Assembly (NCBI GenBank): GCA_964565895.1
Contig: CAZMGT010000010.1
Coordinates: forward strand, 1 to 64,000
Direction of reading: 5' to 3'
DNA from: CAZMGT01 sp964565895
Lineage (GTDB): Bacteria; Armatimonadota; Zipacnadia; UBA1398; CAZMGT01
DNA length: 64,000 nt
Part shown: piece after piece, positions 43,217-52,258 of the stretch
How the letters are laid out: the number at the start of each line of letters is the position of its first letter
Position numbering within the stretch: the stretch's first letter is position 1
Position numbers and translations under genes: made by a program
Notes under the pieces: model-generated
The model's database searches: none
Seen by the model: only the letters and a program-made list of their open reading frames with translations
What the model was told of the DNA's origin: nothing

Positions 43217-44857
43217 CTACGACACCGGCCGCACGACAAGCCCGTCGGTATCCACATAGTGCACGTCGTAGCCCGTATACCACAGCGTCCGCGCGCGCAC
43301 GCTTAGCCCGCGCACCTTCACGATGTTCGTCACGTTGTTGTGCGCCAGGGCAAACCCGTGCATCTCCGGGTCCACCACGTGCGTTTCGTCAACAACCTTC
43401 GCCGGCGGGGTCGCCGGGTCGCCGTCGTGGTCGTAGTAGTAGGTAACGGCCACGCGGTGGGCGTCCTCGTCGGGCAGCCCCGCGCCGGTCAGCCCGCTTG
43501 CGTTCGCCCCGTAAAAGCGGAGGATCGTCTGCCCCCCGCTCTCCTCCCGGGCAAACCAAAACTGCTTCGGTCCGCTGCTCTTGCGCCGGCTAAACACGAC
43601 GTTGCCCCCGGAGTCCAGATAAACCTCGGCATACTCCGCCGCGGCGAGATGATACTCCACCTGCCACCCGCGATCGAGGCGGAAGTAGATGCGCACAGGC
43701 TTGCCCGCGTCTTGGGAGTTGAACTTAACGTAGCCCTCGCCAAACGGCTCCCCCGGGTTCTGCGCCGGCCCGGTCATGTCCACGGGAAGCAGGGCTTGGC
43801 TAAGCAGCGTCGCCCCCAGGTTCACGGCAACCACCGGCTCGGCGATGTCATCCGTTAGGTTCTCGTTTAAAATCGCGTCGTCATAGGGCAGGCGCACGAT
43901 GGGATCGCCCACCGTGGGAATGATCGACTCCCAGCGCATAACGTCGGGCACCGTGGCCCCCGGCAACACCGCGGAAAGCTCGTCTGAGGGCTGCGTCCGC
44001 CCCGCCATCTGGTAGGTTACGGCGAGCATCCGCCCCGCGCGCGTGTAAGGATCTAGCGAGCCCGTGGGGTCGATGACGATCTTCCCAATGGGCGTCCCCT
44101 CGTCGTCAATGGCCACCCCGTTGGGAATGAGATAGAGCGTCTCCGAATGGGGCACGACGTTGGTGTGGTTTAGCGTTATCTGATAGACGGGCATCCCGTT
44201 AAGCGTCGCCGCTTGGGGTGTGTGAAACTCGCCCACGATGTCCACGATGTTCCCCGAGCTGTCGAAATACGAATAGCTCACGCGAAAGTCGCGCCCGAAG
44301 TCGTGCTGCAGGTAGATGTTGTTGTCGTCGATCTGATAGCGCCACTCCTGGGGCACATCGCCGGTATACGTGGCCAGGTCGGCCACCGCGGTAAACGAGC
44401 GCGTCGCCCCGGGGACGTAAACGAACACCGAGCCGGGAACCACCGGCCCGAGGCGCACAACATACACCCCTGTCGCCGGCGCCCGAAACGTCTCCCCGAT
44501 GACATAGGTGGGGAAGATATATTGGTCCTCGCTCGGCGAGTACGACTCCGGCGTGGTCAGCCCGTCGTCGTGGATGATGCGATAGCCCAAGCTTAGGTTC
44601 GCGGCATCCACAGGCACGGCGTGGGCGATGGCGAACGGCCGGTTGGCCGCGTGCTCCTTAACCTCGGTAAACGCCTCCTGGGAGATTTTGTTTGCCAGCT
44701 CGCGGTCCTGGGCCTGGCTAATGCTCTCCAGCCCGGGCATGAACACGCGAATGATCCCCAGGATGCCCACGACGAGGATGGCGATGGCCACGATCACCTC
44801 GAGCAGGGACATCCCCGCGCGGCAGCGCACAGGCCGAATTGTCTCGTAGCCGGTCAT
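43217..44857 (-). CDS. PilV-like type IV prepilin
   Basis: A 546-residue precursor. The leader ends RCRAG before MSLLEVIVAIAILVVGILGI, the PilV style (Met at +1, Glu at +5). The helix continues into FMPGLESISQAQDRELANKISQEAF. The rest is a long beta-rich region with several YYDHDGDPAT-type acidic loops. PilV proteins are minor pilins that help start assembly and often link the tip complex. The ATG at 44857 overlaps no neighbour, and GGTGGTGAG lies before it. It lies between two PulG-type prepilins in the same operon. Confidence 0.83.
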   Translation of the reverse strand: MTGYETIRPVRCRAGMSLLEVIVAIAILVVGILGIIRVFMPGLESISQAQDRELANKISQEAFTEVKEHAANRPFAIAHAVPVDAANLSLGYRIIHDDGLTTPESYSPSEDQYIFPTYVIGETFRAPATGVYVVRLGPVVPGSVFVYVPGATRSFTAVADLATYTGDVPQEWRYQIDDNNIYLQHDFGRDFRVSYSYFDSSGNIVDIVGEFHTPQAATLNGMPVYQITLNHTNVVPHSETLYLIPNGVAIDDEGTPIGKIVIDPTGSLDPYTRAGRMLAVTYQMAGRTQPSDELSAVLPGATVPDVMRWESIIPTVGDPIVRLPYDDAILNENLTDDIAEPVVAVNLGATLLSQALLPVDMTGPAQNPGEPFGEGYVKFNSQDAGKPVRIYFRLDRGWQVEYHLAAAEYAEVYLDSGGNVVFSRRKSSGPKQFWFAREESGGQTILRFYGANASGLTGAGLPDEDAHRVAVTYYYDHDGDPATPPAKVVDETHVVDPEMHGFALAHNNVTNIVKVRGLSVRARTLWYTGYDVHYVDTDGLVVRPVS

Positions 44858-44891
44858 CGCTCACCACCCGCCGCCCCGGCACCCGCGCGCC

Positions 44892-45593
44892 CTACGGCGA
44901 GATGTCGCGGCAGGCAACCCAGTTAAACCGATACTTGCTCCCGTCCGTCCACGTGCTCGGGTCCTTGGCGTCCGCGTCCTCGTTCATCACGTGGTTGATG
45001 CGATCTACATTGCCGTTTATGCGCAGGACGAGGTCCATGTTTGTCTGCTTGCGGTGAAACGTGCAGTGCGTGACGATGGTATAGGGCGGGGGCCGGCGCG
45101 AGCGCAAAAACGGAAAATCGCGCCAGCTCGACACCCCGGACTCCGCCGGCGGCGGCCCCGCCGAGGGATCGTAGGTCGAGCCGTCGTCCGCGTAGCCGTT
45201 GGGCAAATAGCCGTAGTAGTTATAGAGGTTGTGCGCGGGGTCCGTCCCGTCCTTGCTGTCGTTGTTATAGGTAAACTCCGCCCCCCGCCCGCGGTCGTTG
45301 GGGCACACGAGCGGGCTCTTCCCTGTGACCACGGCGAGCCCCGTCCACGAGGCGGGGTCCACGCTCAGGGCGTCGCGCGAGTTGTCTACAGGCATGGGGT
45401 AGCGCCCGCGGCGGTCCAAGGCATACTCCCGGAGCATCAGCCCGAGCTGGTGCAGGTTCGTAATGCAGTGCGCCTGTCGCGCCTTCTCCCGCGCCCGGGA
45501 GAACACGGGGAACATGATCCCCGCCAAAATGGCGATGATCGCGATAACCACCAAAAGCTCAATGAGCGTAAACCCCGTTTTCCCTCTGGCCAT
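44892..45593 (-). CDS. Type IV prepilin, candidate major pilin
   Basis: A 233-residue precursor: leader MARGKTG, cleavage before FTLIELLVVIAIIAILAG, then IMFPVFSRAREKARQAHCITNLHQLGLMLREYALD. This stretch resembles the abundant prepilin-like proteins of Armatimonadota and Planctomycetota. The C-terminal part ends in a beta domain with one Cys near the end. It is the first pilin gene after pilD, the smallest of the set, and its 215-base leader region holds inverted repeats, all of which suit a main pilin. The ATG at 45593 has GGAGGAG upstream; the frame to 45641 is not needed. Confidence 0.87.
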   Translation of the reverse strand: MARGKTGFTLIELLVVIAIIAILAGIMFPVFSRAREKARQAHCITNLHQLGLMLREYALDRRGRYPMPVDNSRDALSVDPASWTGLAVVTGKSPLVCPNDRGRGAEFTYNNDSKDGTDPAHNLYNYYGYLPNGYADDGSTYDPSAGPPPAESGVSSWRDFPFLRSRRPPPYTIVTHCTFHRKQTNMDLVLRINGNVDRINHVMNEDADAKDPSTWTDGSKYRFNWVACRDISP

Positions 45594-45650
45594 CTGCGTC
45601 AACTCCTCCGCACAGACAAGCGTGCCGCGGGCAGCAAGCAACGCCCTCTG

Positions 45651-45699
45651 GGCCAGCTTAGCGCATGGCGCTCCTCTTGGCCAGTTAAACTTGCTGGCC
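45651..45699. repeat. GGCCAG inverted repeats in the leader of the candidate major pilin
   Basis: GGCCAG (45679-45684) and CTGGCC (45694-45699) form an inverted repeat with a 9-base AT-rich centre; a third GGCCAG copy lies at 45651-45656 and could pair with the same CTGGCC. They sit 58-106 bases upstream of the pilin ATG. An operator or alternative leader structure is possible. Confidence 0.45.
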
Positions 45700-45808
45700 C
45701 CGCCCGTGGATCACTCTCTCCCGTTATTTGTGCTACACACCGTGATTACCCCTGCAACGGGCGAATTAAACCTTGCCCCCGAGCCCCGCGCCCGACACCC
45801 AATATTTC

Positions 45809-46756
45809 CTACGGCCAAGGCGCCCCGCCGGTTTTCCAGGGGGCATAAATCGCGCGCACGAGGGGCAATATCTTGTCCCCGAAAACCATCAGCGCGGCCA
45901 AGCTCAGCGCCAAAAACGGGCCAAACGGGACGAGCGTCAGGGGCTCCTCCTCGCTCGGCTCGGCGCCCTTTTTCCCCCGCCGCTTTTTCCGCGCCGCGCG
46001 CTCCGTTTTCCTTTTCTTGCGCCAGAGCAACACGGGCACCGCGGCGACCAGTCCGGCCAGGGCGGCGATGATCAAATAGGCGACAAGCGCCAGCCCCGGG
46101 CCGAGGATCGTCCCCGCCGCCGCGGTAAACTTTACATCGCCCCAGCCCATCGTCTCCCGGCCGAAGAAAAAATCCGCCACCTTAACGAACAGATAAAGCC
46201 CCACCCCGCCCACGACAAAGCCCACCAGCGACATGGGCACGTGCAGCACATATCCCCCGCCGCTTGTGGAAATCGCCACCTGCCACAGCCCCGCGCGCTG
46301 GCCGAGCTGCAGCCGCGCCAGGTCATAAACGACACCTACGACGGCGATGATAATCCAGCACTGGTCGGGAATAATTGTCGTCTCTAAGTCCGTAAAAAAA
46401 GCGACGATGAGGCAGGGGAAGACAACGGCCGCGGCGGCCAGGGCAAGCCAGTTTCCCTGTGGGGCATAAAGCAGGTATAACCCGAGAAACGTCAGCCCGG
46501 AGAGGAGCTCCACGGCAAAATAGCGCCAGCTAATGGGCGCCCCGCAGTCGCGGCAACGGCCGCCCAAAGCAAGCTGGCTAAACAGCGGGACGAGATCGCG
46601 CGCGCGAATGACGTGGCCGCAGTGCGGGCAAAACGAGCGCCCGCGGAGGGAGAGGTTGCGCGGGAGGCGGTAGATGCACACATTTAAAAAACTGCCCACG
46701 GCGAGCCCTAGGGCAAAGCTCCACACGGCGAAGATCCCGAGCATCGTGGCCGGCAT
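45809..46756 (-). CDS. pilD: Prepilin peptidase PilD
   Basis: An inner-membrane aspartic protease that cuts the leader from prepilins and methylates the new N-terminus. The 315-residue protein has several membrane segments and both catalytic Asp residues: Asp123 in FTDLETTIIPD and Asp207 in GWGDVK. The N-terminal cytoplasmic loop keeps the four zinc-type cysteines (Cys43, Cys46, Cys68, Cys71). A basic, Lys/Arg-rich loop sits near residue 245. The ATG at 46756 is used; a TTG two codons before and an ATG four codons later are alternatives, as no clear ribosome site is seen. It lies between pilC and the prepilin genes. Confidence 0.93.
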   Translation of the reverse strand: MPATMLGIFAVWSFALGLAVGSFLNVCIYRLPRNLSLRGRSFCPHCGHVIRARDLVPLFSQLALGGRCRDCGAPISWRYFAVELLSGLTFLGLYLLYAPQGNWLALAAAAVVFPCLIVAFFTDLETTIIPDQCWIIIAVVGVVYDLARLQLGQRAGLWQVAISTSGGGYVLHVPMSLVGFVVGGVGLYLFVKVADFFFGRETMGWGDVKFTAAAGTILGPGLALVAYLIIAALAGLVAAVPVLLWRKKRKTERAARKKRRGKKGAEPSEEEPLTLVPFGPFLALSLAALMVFGDKILPLVRAIYAPWKTGGAPWP

Positions 46757-46864
46757 AGACAATACACGGCCCGCCCAAACGCGGGCGGGCGCTGCTCCCG
46801 TCGCTCCCCAAAGACAAACATCGGGCCGGCACAGCCCGTGCCGACCCGCTCGCTTGCTCGCTCG

Positions 46865-48121
46865 CTACATCCCGCCGCCGCCGGCGCCGCCCGGGCCGCC
46901 GCCCTGCGACAGCCGGTCGATCAGCGCCACCAGGGGCATGAACATGGCGATCACGATGAACCCTACCACAACCCCGAGGAACACAATGAGCATCGGCTCC
47001 AGCGCCGAGGTAAGCTGCTCCAAAGCCATGTCGACCTCGGACTCGTAAAACTCGGAGACCTTCTGCAGCATCTGGTCCAGCGAACCGGTCTCCTCGCCAA
47101 TGGTCACCATCTGCACGACCATGGGGGGGAACATCCCCGAGGCACGCAGCGGCGCGCCGATCTCCTCGCCCTCGCGGATGCTCGCCCGAGCGTCGAGCAC
47201 GGCCTCGGCGATGATCTCGTTGCCCACCGTGCCGGCCACCGTCTCCAACGCCTGCAAAATGGGCACGCCGCTTTGCAACAGGGTGGACAGGGTCGAGGCA
47301 AACCGGGCGATGGCCACCTTGTGCGTCAGCTTGCCGAACACGGGAAACTTTAGCTTAATGATGTCCAAATACCGCCGCCCGGCGCGCGTGCGCCCCAGGA
47401 GACGAATGGCGAAGACGATCGCCGCGACAATCCCCAAGAACAACAGGAAGTGGTCGCGCACGAAGTAGCTAATGTCGCGCAGCAGCCGGGTAAGCATGGG
47501 CATTTCCTCGCGGCCGATGCCCAGCTCGTCGAACAGCGCCATGAACTTGGGCACGATGAAGCTCACGAGGAACGTTACGATGCCGATGGCAAACACCATA
47601 ACGATCGCCGGGTAGGTCATGGAGGACTTGATCTTCCGCCGCAGCTCAACGTCCTTCTCCATAAACCCCGCCAGGCGCAACAGCGTCTCGTCCAGCACAC
47701 CGCCGACCTCGCCCGCGCGCACGAGACCGACAGCGAGGTTGCTAAACGTGCGCGGATATTTGGCCATCGCTCCGGAGAGGGTGTTTCCCCCTTCGACCTC
47801 GAGGCGAATGTCGTTGATAATCGCCTTCAGGCTGGGGTTGCTCGTCTGCTCCTGAAGCACGCTCAAGCAGCGCACGAGGGACACGCCGGCGTTGATCATC
47901 GTCGCGAACTGGCGGCAGAACTGGGCGAGGTCGACGAGCTTTACGCGGCGGAACATAGACACCCGCGCGCGGCGCGAGCGCTGCCTGCTCCGGCTAACCT
48001 TCAGCGTCTCATAGCCCTGGCTCTCCAGGTTGCGCCGCAGTACCTCTTCGCTTTCCGCCTCGACGACGGTTTGCGTCTGCTGGCCGTCCGCGCCGCGGAC
48101 GACGACCTCGAACATGGGCAT
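46865..48121 (-). CDS. pilC: Type IV pilus inner-membrane platform protein PilC
   Basis: The inner-membrane platform that couples the PilB and PilT motors to pilin insertion or removal. The 418-residue protein has two GspF-type domains (about residues 62-190 and 265-390). The first carries FCRQFATMINAGVSLVRCL, the second FASTLSTLLQSGVPILQALE, and three membrane segments lie around 170-195, 222-240 and 385-405. A Gly-rich tail (GGGPGGAGGGG) ends the protein. The ATG at 48121 has GGGGAGGG upstream. It follows pilT on the same strand. Confidence 0.95.
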   Translation of the reverse strand: MPMFEVVVRGADGQQTQTVVEAESEEVLRRNLESQGYETLKVSRSRQRSRRARVSMFRRVKLVDLAQFCRQFATMINAGVSLVRCLSVLQEQTSNPSLKAIINDIRLEVEGGNTLSGAMAKYPRTFSNLAVGLVRAGEVGGVLDETLLRLAGFMEKDVELRRKIKSSMTYPAIVMVFAIGIVTFLVSFIVPKFMALFDELGIGREEMPMLTRLLRDISYFVRDHFLLFLGIVAAIVFAIRLLGRTRAGRRYLDIIKLKFPVFGKLTHKVAIARFASTLSTLLQSGVPILQALETVAGTVGNEIIAEAVLDARASIREGEEIGAPLRASGMFPPMVVQMVTIGEETGSLDQMLQKVSEFYESEVDMALEQLTSALEPMLIVFLGVVVGFIVIAMFMPLVALIDRLSQGGGPGGAGGGGM

Positions 48122-48217
48122 TAACGATCCCTCCCCCGCGCGGGGCGTTCGCTCGCTATTATTGTGCCATCGTGCGCGCTGGGTGTTACACCACGCCCGA
48201 GAAAACCGCCTCCTTGG

Positions 48218-49360
48218 CTAGCGCGTCCCCGCGGGCTGCCCCTCGTCGCTGTAGAGCATCTTGCGCAGCTCCTCCGGGTTCTGGCAGCGCTCCATGGCGT
48301 CGTCGTAGGTAATCAGCCCGCGCTGATACAAGTCGCGCAGCGCCTGGTCCATCGTCTGCATCCCCAGGCTCGTGCTCGTCTGAATGATCGAGGTAATCTG
48401 GTGCGCCTTTGCCTCGCGAATGAGGTTGCGGATCGCCGCGGTGGCGATCATTACCTCCATAGCGCACACGCGCCCCGGCCCGTTGGCCCGCGGGAGCAAC
48501 TGCTGGCTGAGCACGGCGACCAGGTTGTTGGAAAGCTGCACGCGAATCTGCGTCTGCTGCCCCGGCGGGAAAACGTCAACCACGCGGTCCACCGTCTCCG
48601 CGGCGTTGTTCGTGTGCAGCGTGGTCATCACGAGGTGCCCCGTCTCCGCCGCGGTAATGGCCAGGCGCATCGTCTCCAGGTCGCGCATCTCGCCGACGAG
48701 GATCACGTCCGGGTCCTCGCGCAGCGCCGCGCGCAGAGCGTTCTGGAAGTCCAGCGTGTCGTGCCCCAGCTCGCGCTGGTTAATCACGCTCATGCGGTGC
48801 GTGTGCAGGTACTCGATGGGGTCCTCGATGGTAATGATGTGCACGCTCTTTTCGTTGTTAATCAGGTTAACCATCGCCGCCAGGGTCGTGGACTTGCCGC
48901 TGCCCGTGGGGCCGGTAACGAGAATCAGCCCGCGCGGGCGGCGGGCGATGTCCTCGAGCACGGGGGGCAGGCCGAGCTCGGCGATGGTCGGGATCTTCGC
49001 CGGGATAAGGCGAAACGCTGCGGCCACCGTCCCCCGGTCGCGGTAGACGTTGACGCGAAACCGCGCCGGCGGGTGGCGCATTTGGTAGGAGAAGTCCAGC
49101 TCCAAAAACTCCTCAAAGCGCTTAATCTGCTCGTCGTTGAGCAGGTCGTAGATCATGCGCTGGGAGACTTGGGGGGTAACGGGCTCGAAGTTCGTTTGCT
49201 TCAGCGCCCCGTCGATACGCAAAATAGGTGGCACGCCGACGACGAGGTGCAGGTCAGACGCGTTTTTCTCGACAACCAACGCCAGAAGATCGTCCATGTG
49301 CAAATCATGAAGCGGCCTGCGGCTCACGGGACGCCGCGCCCGAGTGGTCGGTTCTGCCAT
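48218..49360 (-). CDS. pilT: Type IV pilus retraction ATPase PilT
   Basis: The hexameric motor that disassembles the pilus and gives twitching motility. The 380-residue protein has Walker A GPTGSGKST at residues 150-158, EDPIEYLH and DVILVGEMRD (Walker B region), and AIRNLIREAKAHQI, the C-terminal signature that separates PilT from PilB. The presence of both PilB and PilT means the pili can extend and retract. The ATG has GAGGGAGAG upstream. It lies between pilB and pilC in one operon. Confidence 0.96.
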   Translation of the reverse strand: MAEPTTRARRPVSRRPLHDLHMDDLLALVVEKNASDLHLVVGVPPILRIDGALKQTNFEPVTPQVSQRMIYDLLNDEQIKRFEEFLELDFSYQMRHPPARFRVNVYRDRGTVAAAFRLIPAKIPTIAELGLPPVLEDIARRPRGLILVTGPTGSGKSTTLAAMVNLINNEKSVHIITIEDPIEYLHTHRMSVINQRELGHDTLDFQNALRAALREDPDVILVGEMRDLETMRLAITAAETGHLVMTTLHTNNAAETVDRVVDVFPPGQQTQIRVQLSNNLVAVLSQQLLPRANGPGRVCAMEVMIATAAIRNLIREAKAHQITSIIQTSTSLGMQTMDQALRDLYQRGLITYDDAMERCQNPEELRKMLYSDEGQPAGTR

Positions 49361-49422
49361 AGCTCACTCTCCCTCTAGCAGGCGAAGATCTTGCTCAGCG
49401 CTCAGCTTCGGCCACGGCGCCG

Positions 49423-51216
49423 CTACGCGCCGACCGTCATCACCTTCCTGACGATCTCCTCGACGTTAGTATAGCCCGCAAGCACCTTGCGGAACGCGTC
49501 TTCCTTAAGCGTCTTCATCCCCGAGGCCTTCGCCGCGGCCTCGATCTCGCTCAACGGGGCGCGCCGCACGATCAGCTCGCGAATCTCGTCGTTCATCGCG
49601 AACAGCTCGAAAATCCCCATGCGCCCCTTATAGCCCGTGCCACGGCACTTCTCGCACCCCCGCCCGCGGTAGAACTTCTGGTCCGGGTTGGGCGGGTTGT
49701 CCGGGTCCCAGCCGAAGCCTAACAGCAGATCGCGCGGCGGGTCGTACTCCTCCTTGCAGTTCTCGCACACCCGGCGGACCAAGCGCTGCCCGAGCACGGC
49801 GAGCACCGAAGCGGAGATCAAGAACGGCTCCACGCCCATGTCTACCAGGCGCGTCACCGCCGACGGCGCCGTGTTCGTGTGCAGCGTGCTCAACACCAAG
49901 TGCCCGGTGAGCGAGGCCTCGATCGCGATGTCCGCGGTCTCCAAGTCACGAATCTCGCCCACCAGGATAATGTCCGGGTCCTGGCGCAGGAACGAACGCA
50001 GAGCGTTGGCAAACGTCAGCCCCGCCTTGCGGTTAACGGGCACCTGGCTTACGCCGGGGAGCTGATACTCCACCGGGTCCTCGATGGTAATGATATTCTT
50101 CTCGATGGTGTTGATCTTGTTCAGGATCGCATACTGGGTTGTTGTTTTGCCGTGGCCCGTGGGCCCGGTGCTCAAAATAATCCCGTTGGGCTGGACGATG
50201 AGCTGCTCCATCTGGGCCAGCGTGTCGGGCATGAACCCCAGCTTGTCCAGGCCCATCAAGCCCGACTGCTGGTCCAAAATGCGAAATACGCACTTCTCCC
50301 CGTGCGTCGTGGGGATGACCGAGACGCGCAGGTCGTAGTTCTTGTTGTCCAAGCGCACGGCGACGCGTCCGTCCTGGGGCAGGCGCCGCTCGGCGATGTC
50401 CATGTCCGCGAGGATCTTCATACGCGAGATAAGCGGGGCGTGCACGTGCTTGGGCGGGGACATGACCTCGTACAGGTCGCCGTCGATCCTAAACCTAATG
50501 CGCACTTTCCGGCGCAGGGGCTCGATGTGTACGTCGCTCGCGCCCTCTTTGATCGCTTGGCGGATGAGCATGTTTACGATGCGGATAATGGGCGCGCTTT
50601 GGGCCACCTCTTCGTCCGAGCCGGTAACCCTGCTCAAGTCGGCGAGCATACCCGCGCCTGCGGTGTGCGCGTCGAAGTCCGCGCCCTCGGCCGCACGCCG
50701 GGTAACGACCTCGTCCACCGCCTGGGCGATGGTCGTCGCCGGCTCCTCCTCGCTCTCCGGAGCGCTGGGCTCGGCACTGCCCCCGCCAAACAGCCGCTCG
50801 CGCGTTGAGCGAATCTCGCTGGGCACGGCGAGGCACGGCGTAATGCTGCACTTGGCCATGTTCTTAATGTCGTCCAGGGCCATCAGGTCGCCCGGCTCCT
50901 CCATGACGATGACCAAGCCCCCATCGGGAGCGCGGGCGATGGGCAAGGCGTTGTGCCGCTCCAAAATCCGCTGGTCGACAAGGTTTAGCACGTCTTCGTC
51001 GATCTGCGTCTCGCTGAGCTTGACGAACTTCACGCCTTCGTATTCCGCCTTGAGCTTATACACGTCCTCGGCGGAAGCCCAGCCGTGGTCGACAATGATC
51101 GACTCCAGCGTAGTTCCCGGCTTAACCTCGGCCTGGGCCTGACGCAACTGTTCGGCCGTGACCAAACCCCGCTCCACCAGCAATTCCGGAAGACGCTTTC
51201 TCCGAGTGGTGGCCAT
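49423..51216 (-). CDS. pilB: Type IV pilus extension ATPase PilB
   Basis: The motor that drives pilus assembly. The 597-residue protein has an N-terminal MshEN-like domain (about residues 5-145), a short acidic linker (about 150-165), and the ATPase core. Walker A is GPTGHGKTTT at 351-360, where His takes the position that is often Ser. EDPVEYQ, DIILVGEIRD and LSTLHTNTAPSAV follow. The zinc site pairs CENC with CEKCRGTGYKGR. The ATG has GGGGAGGGG upstream. It is the first gene of the long pilus operon and has its own promoter at 51369-51397. Confidence 0.96.
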   Translation of the reverse strand: MATTRRKRLPELLVERGLVTAEQLRQAQAEVKPGTTLESIIVDHGWASAEDVYKLKAEYEGVKFVKLSETQIDEDVLNLVDQRILERHNALPIARAPDGGLVIVMEEPGDLMALDDIKNMAKCSITPCLAVPSEIRSTRERLFGGGSAEPSAPESEEEPATTIAQAVDEVVTRRAAEGADFDAHTAGAGMLADLSRVTGSDEEVAQSAPIIRIVNMLIRQAIKEGASDVHIEPLRRKVRIRFRIDGDLYEVMSPPKHVHAPLISRMKILADMDIAERRLPQDGRVAVRLDNKNYDLRVSVIPTTHGEKCVFRILDQQSGLMGLDKLGFMPDTLAQMEQLIVQPNGIILSTGPTGHGKTTTQYAILNKINTIEKNIITIEDPVEYQLPGVSQVPVNRKAGLTFANALRSFLRQDPDIILVGEIRDLETADIAIEASLTGHLVLSTLHTNTAPSAVTRLVDMGVEPFLISASVLAVLGQRLVRRVCENCKEEYDPPRDLLLGFGWDPDNPPNPDQKFYRGRGCEKCRGTGYKGRMGIFELFAMNDEIRELIVRRAPLSEIEAAAKASGMKTLKEDAFRKVLAGYTNVEEIVRKVMTVGA

Positions 51217-51611
51217 CTAAGAACCCCTCCCCGGGTCCGGCGCGCGTTGGCCCGTTGGCCTGCCGAAGTCAAGGGGTGCAGAAAATCCCTGCACGCCGCC
51301 GGGCACGCCGGAAATACGGCCTGCGCGCGGGCGCCCTTGCCCGCGCCGGCGCCGCAGTCCTCTGCTGAAGTATAGCATAGGCAAAACGGGCCGACAACAA
51401 CGCGCGGTTCGCCGGCAAAGCACCGTTTTGCCTCGCTCTTCGTTTATCTCATTCGCTCCCTCGCGCCGATTACCTTGATTATTTTTTGCCCCACGCGCAC
51501 TGCGGCCGAAGCCGCCTAAAAGGCGGCCCCGCGCGGCATCTCCATATGAGTCTTTCCCTTCTTCCGCGCGTCCTAACCAATGAGCGCGATGTTTGCCTGG
51601 AGGCGATGGCC
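51217..51611. other. Divergent intergenic region between pilB and the YbjN-like gene
   Basis: This 395-base gap holds the pilB promoter (51369-51397) and a pilB leader of about 145 bases. The leader contains a perfect 6-bp hairpin (51276-51294, GTGCAG with CTGCAC). A second hairpin, GCCGCCT with AGGCGGC around AAA, lies at 51511-51527 near the plus-strand gene. I see no convincing promoter for that gene. The short frame 51486-51611 in front of the chosen start lacks a ribosome site. Confidence 0.6.
51369..51397 (-). promoter_or_regulatory. Promoter of the pilB operon
   Basis: On the minus strand TTGTCG (51392-51397) and TATACT (51369-51374) are 17 bases apart. The transcript would start near 51362, about 145 bases ahead of the pilB ATG. 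With no strong terminator seen before 26890, it could serve eleven genes. Confidence 0.7.
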
Positions 51612-52100
51612 ATGCGCTGGCCGCTTGTCCTCTCTGCGTTTGCCGCAGCCTGCGCCGCTGCTACGCTTTTCGCCGCGGCGCAGGCGGGCCAGCCGCCCGC
51701 CCAGCCCACGTTCGACACCGCCTGGCTCGAGCACATGCTTCGGCAAACGGAGTGGCGCTTTTCCTACAACAAGGAGCAAAAGCTGTTTGTGATCACCACC
51801 GGCGAGCGCGTCCTCTTCTGCCGGACGAGCGGCAAGGACCCCGTGTACGTATGCCTCCGCGCGCCGATCCCCAACTTTCCCCAACGGCCACCGGCGACGC
51901 TTTTGCGCAGGCTGCTTCAGCGCAACTATGAGATCTACCTCGGGCACTATGGGCTGGACGGCCGGGGCAGGCTGTGGTTTGAGATTAACACCCCCGCGCG
52001 CCTGCTCGACGCCGCGCATTTAAACCGCGTTATTCTTTGGGTGCACCGCGAGGTCGACCGCGCGCGCAAGCTGATCGAGCAGCCGCCGGAGGAGAAGTAG
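51612..52100 (+). CDS. Secreted YbjN-like domain protein
   Basis: A 162-residue protein with a signal peptide (residues 1-26, ending AAAQA). The rest resembles the YbjN / type III chaperone-like fold: LEHMLRQTEWRFSYNKEQ, then VLFCRT, a LLRRLLQRNYEIYLGHYGLD helix-strand unit, RLWFEINTP, and a last helix LDAAHLNRVILWVHREVDRA. Cytoplasmic members of that fold act as small binding proteins; a secreted one is less usual. The ATG at 51612 is eight bases after GGAGG; an ATG at 51606 is too close. It is divergent from pilB and convergent with ccsA, so its relation to either is unclear. Family match is by pattern, not certain. Confidence 0.65.
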   Translation: MRWPLVLSAFAAACAAATLFAAAQAGQPPAQPTFDTAWLEHMLRQTEWRFSYNKEQKLFVITTGERVLFCRTSGKDPVYVCLRAPIPNFPQRPPATLLRRLLQRNYEIYLGHYGLDGRGRLWFEINTPARLLDAAHLNRVILWVHREVDRARKLIEQPPEEK

Positions 52101-52258
52101 CTCCGCCACGCCGGACAAAGCGCCGGGGTTTGCGCCGCCCTGCGCCGTGGGGGGCGCGCCCGCGCCCTTGCCCGCCTGCGCCTCGGCAAGCCAAGGGACC
52201 AGGTGCGGCACCCCGGCGAAGCCTGGGCCAAGCTTGCGCTAGGGCGCTCTGCTCCCCG

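Noticed and set aside
49423..51216. His in the PilB Walker A (GPTGHGKT) as a defect
   Set aside because: The essential Gly, Lys and Thr positions are kept, and this position varies in the family.
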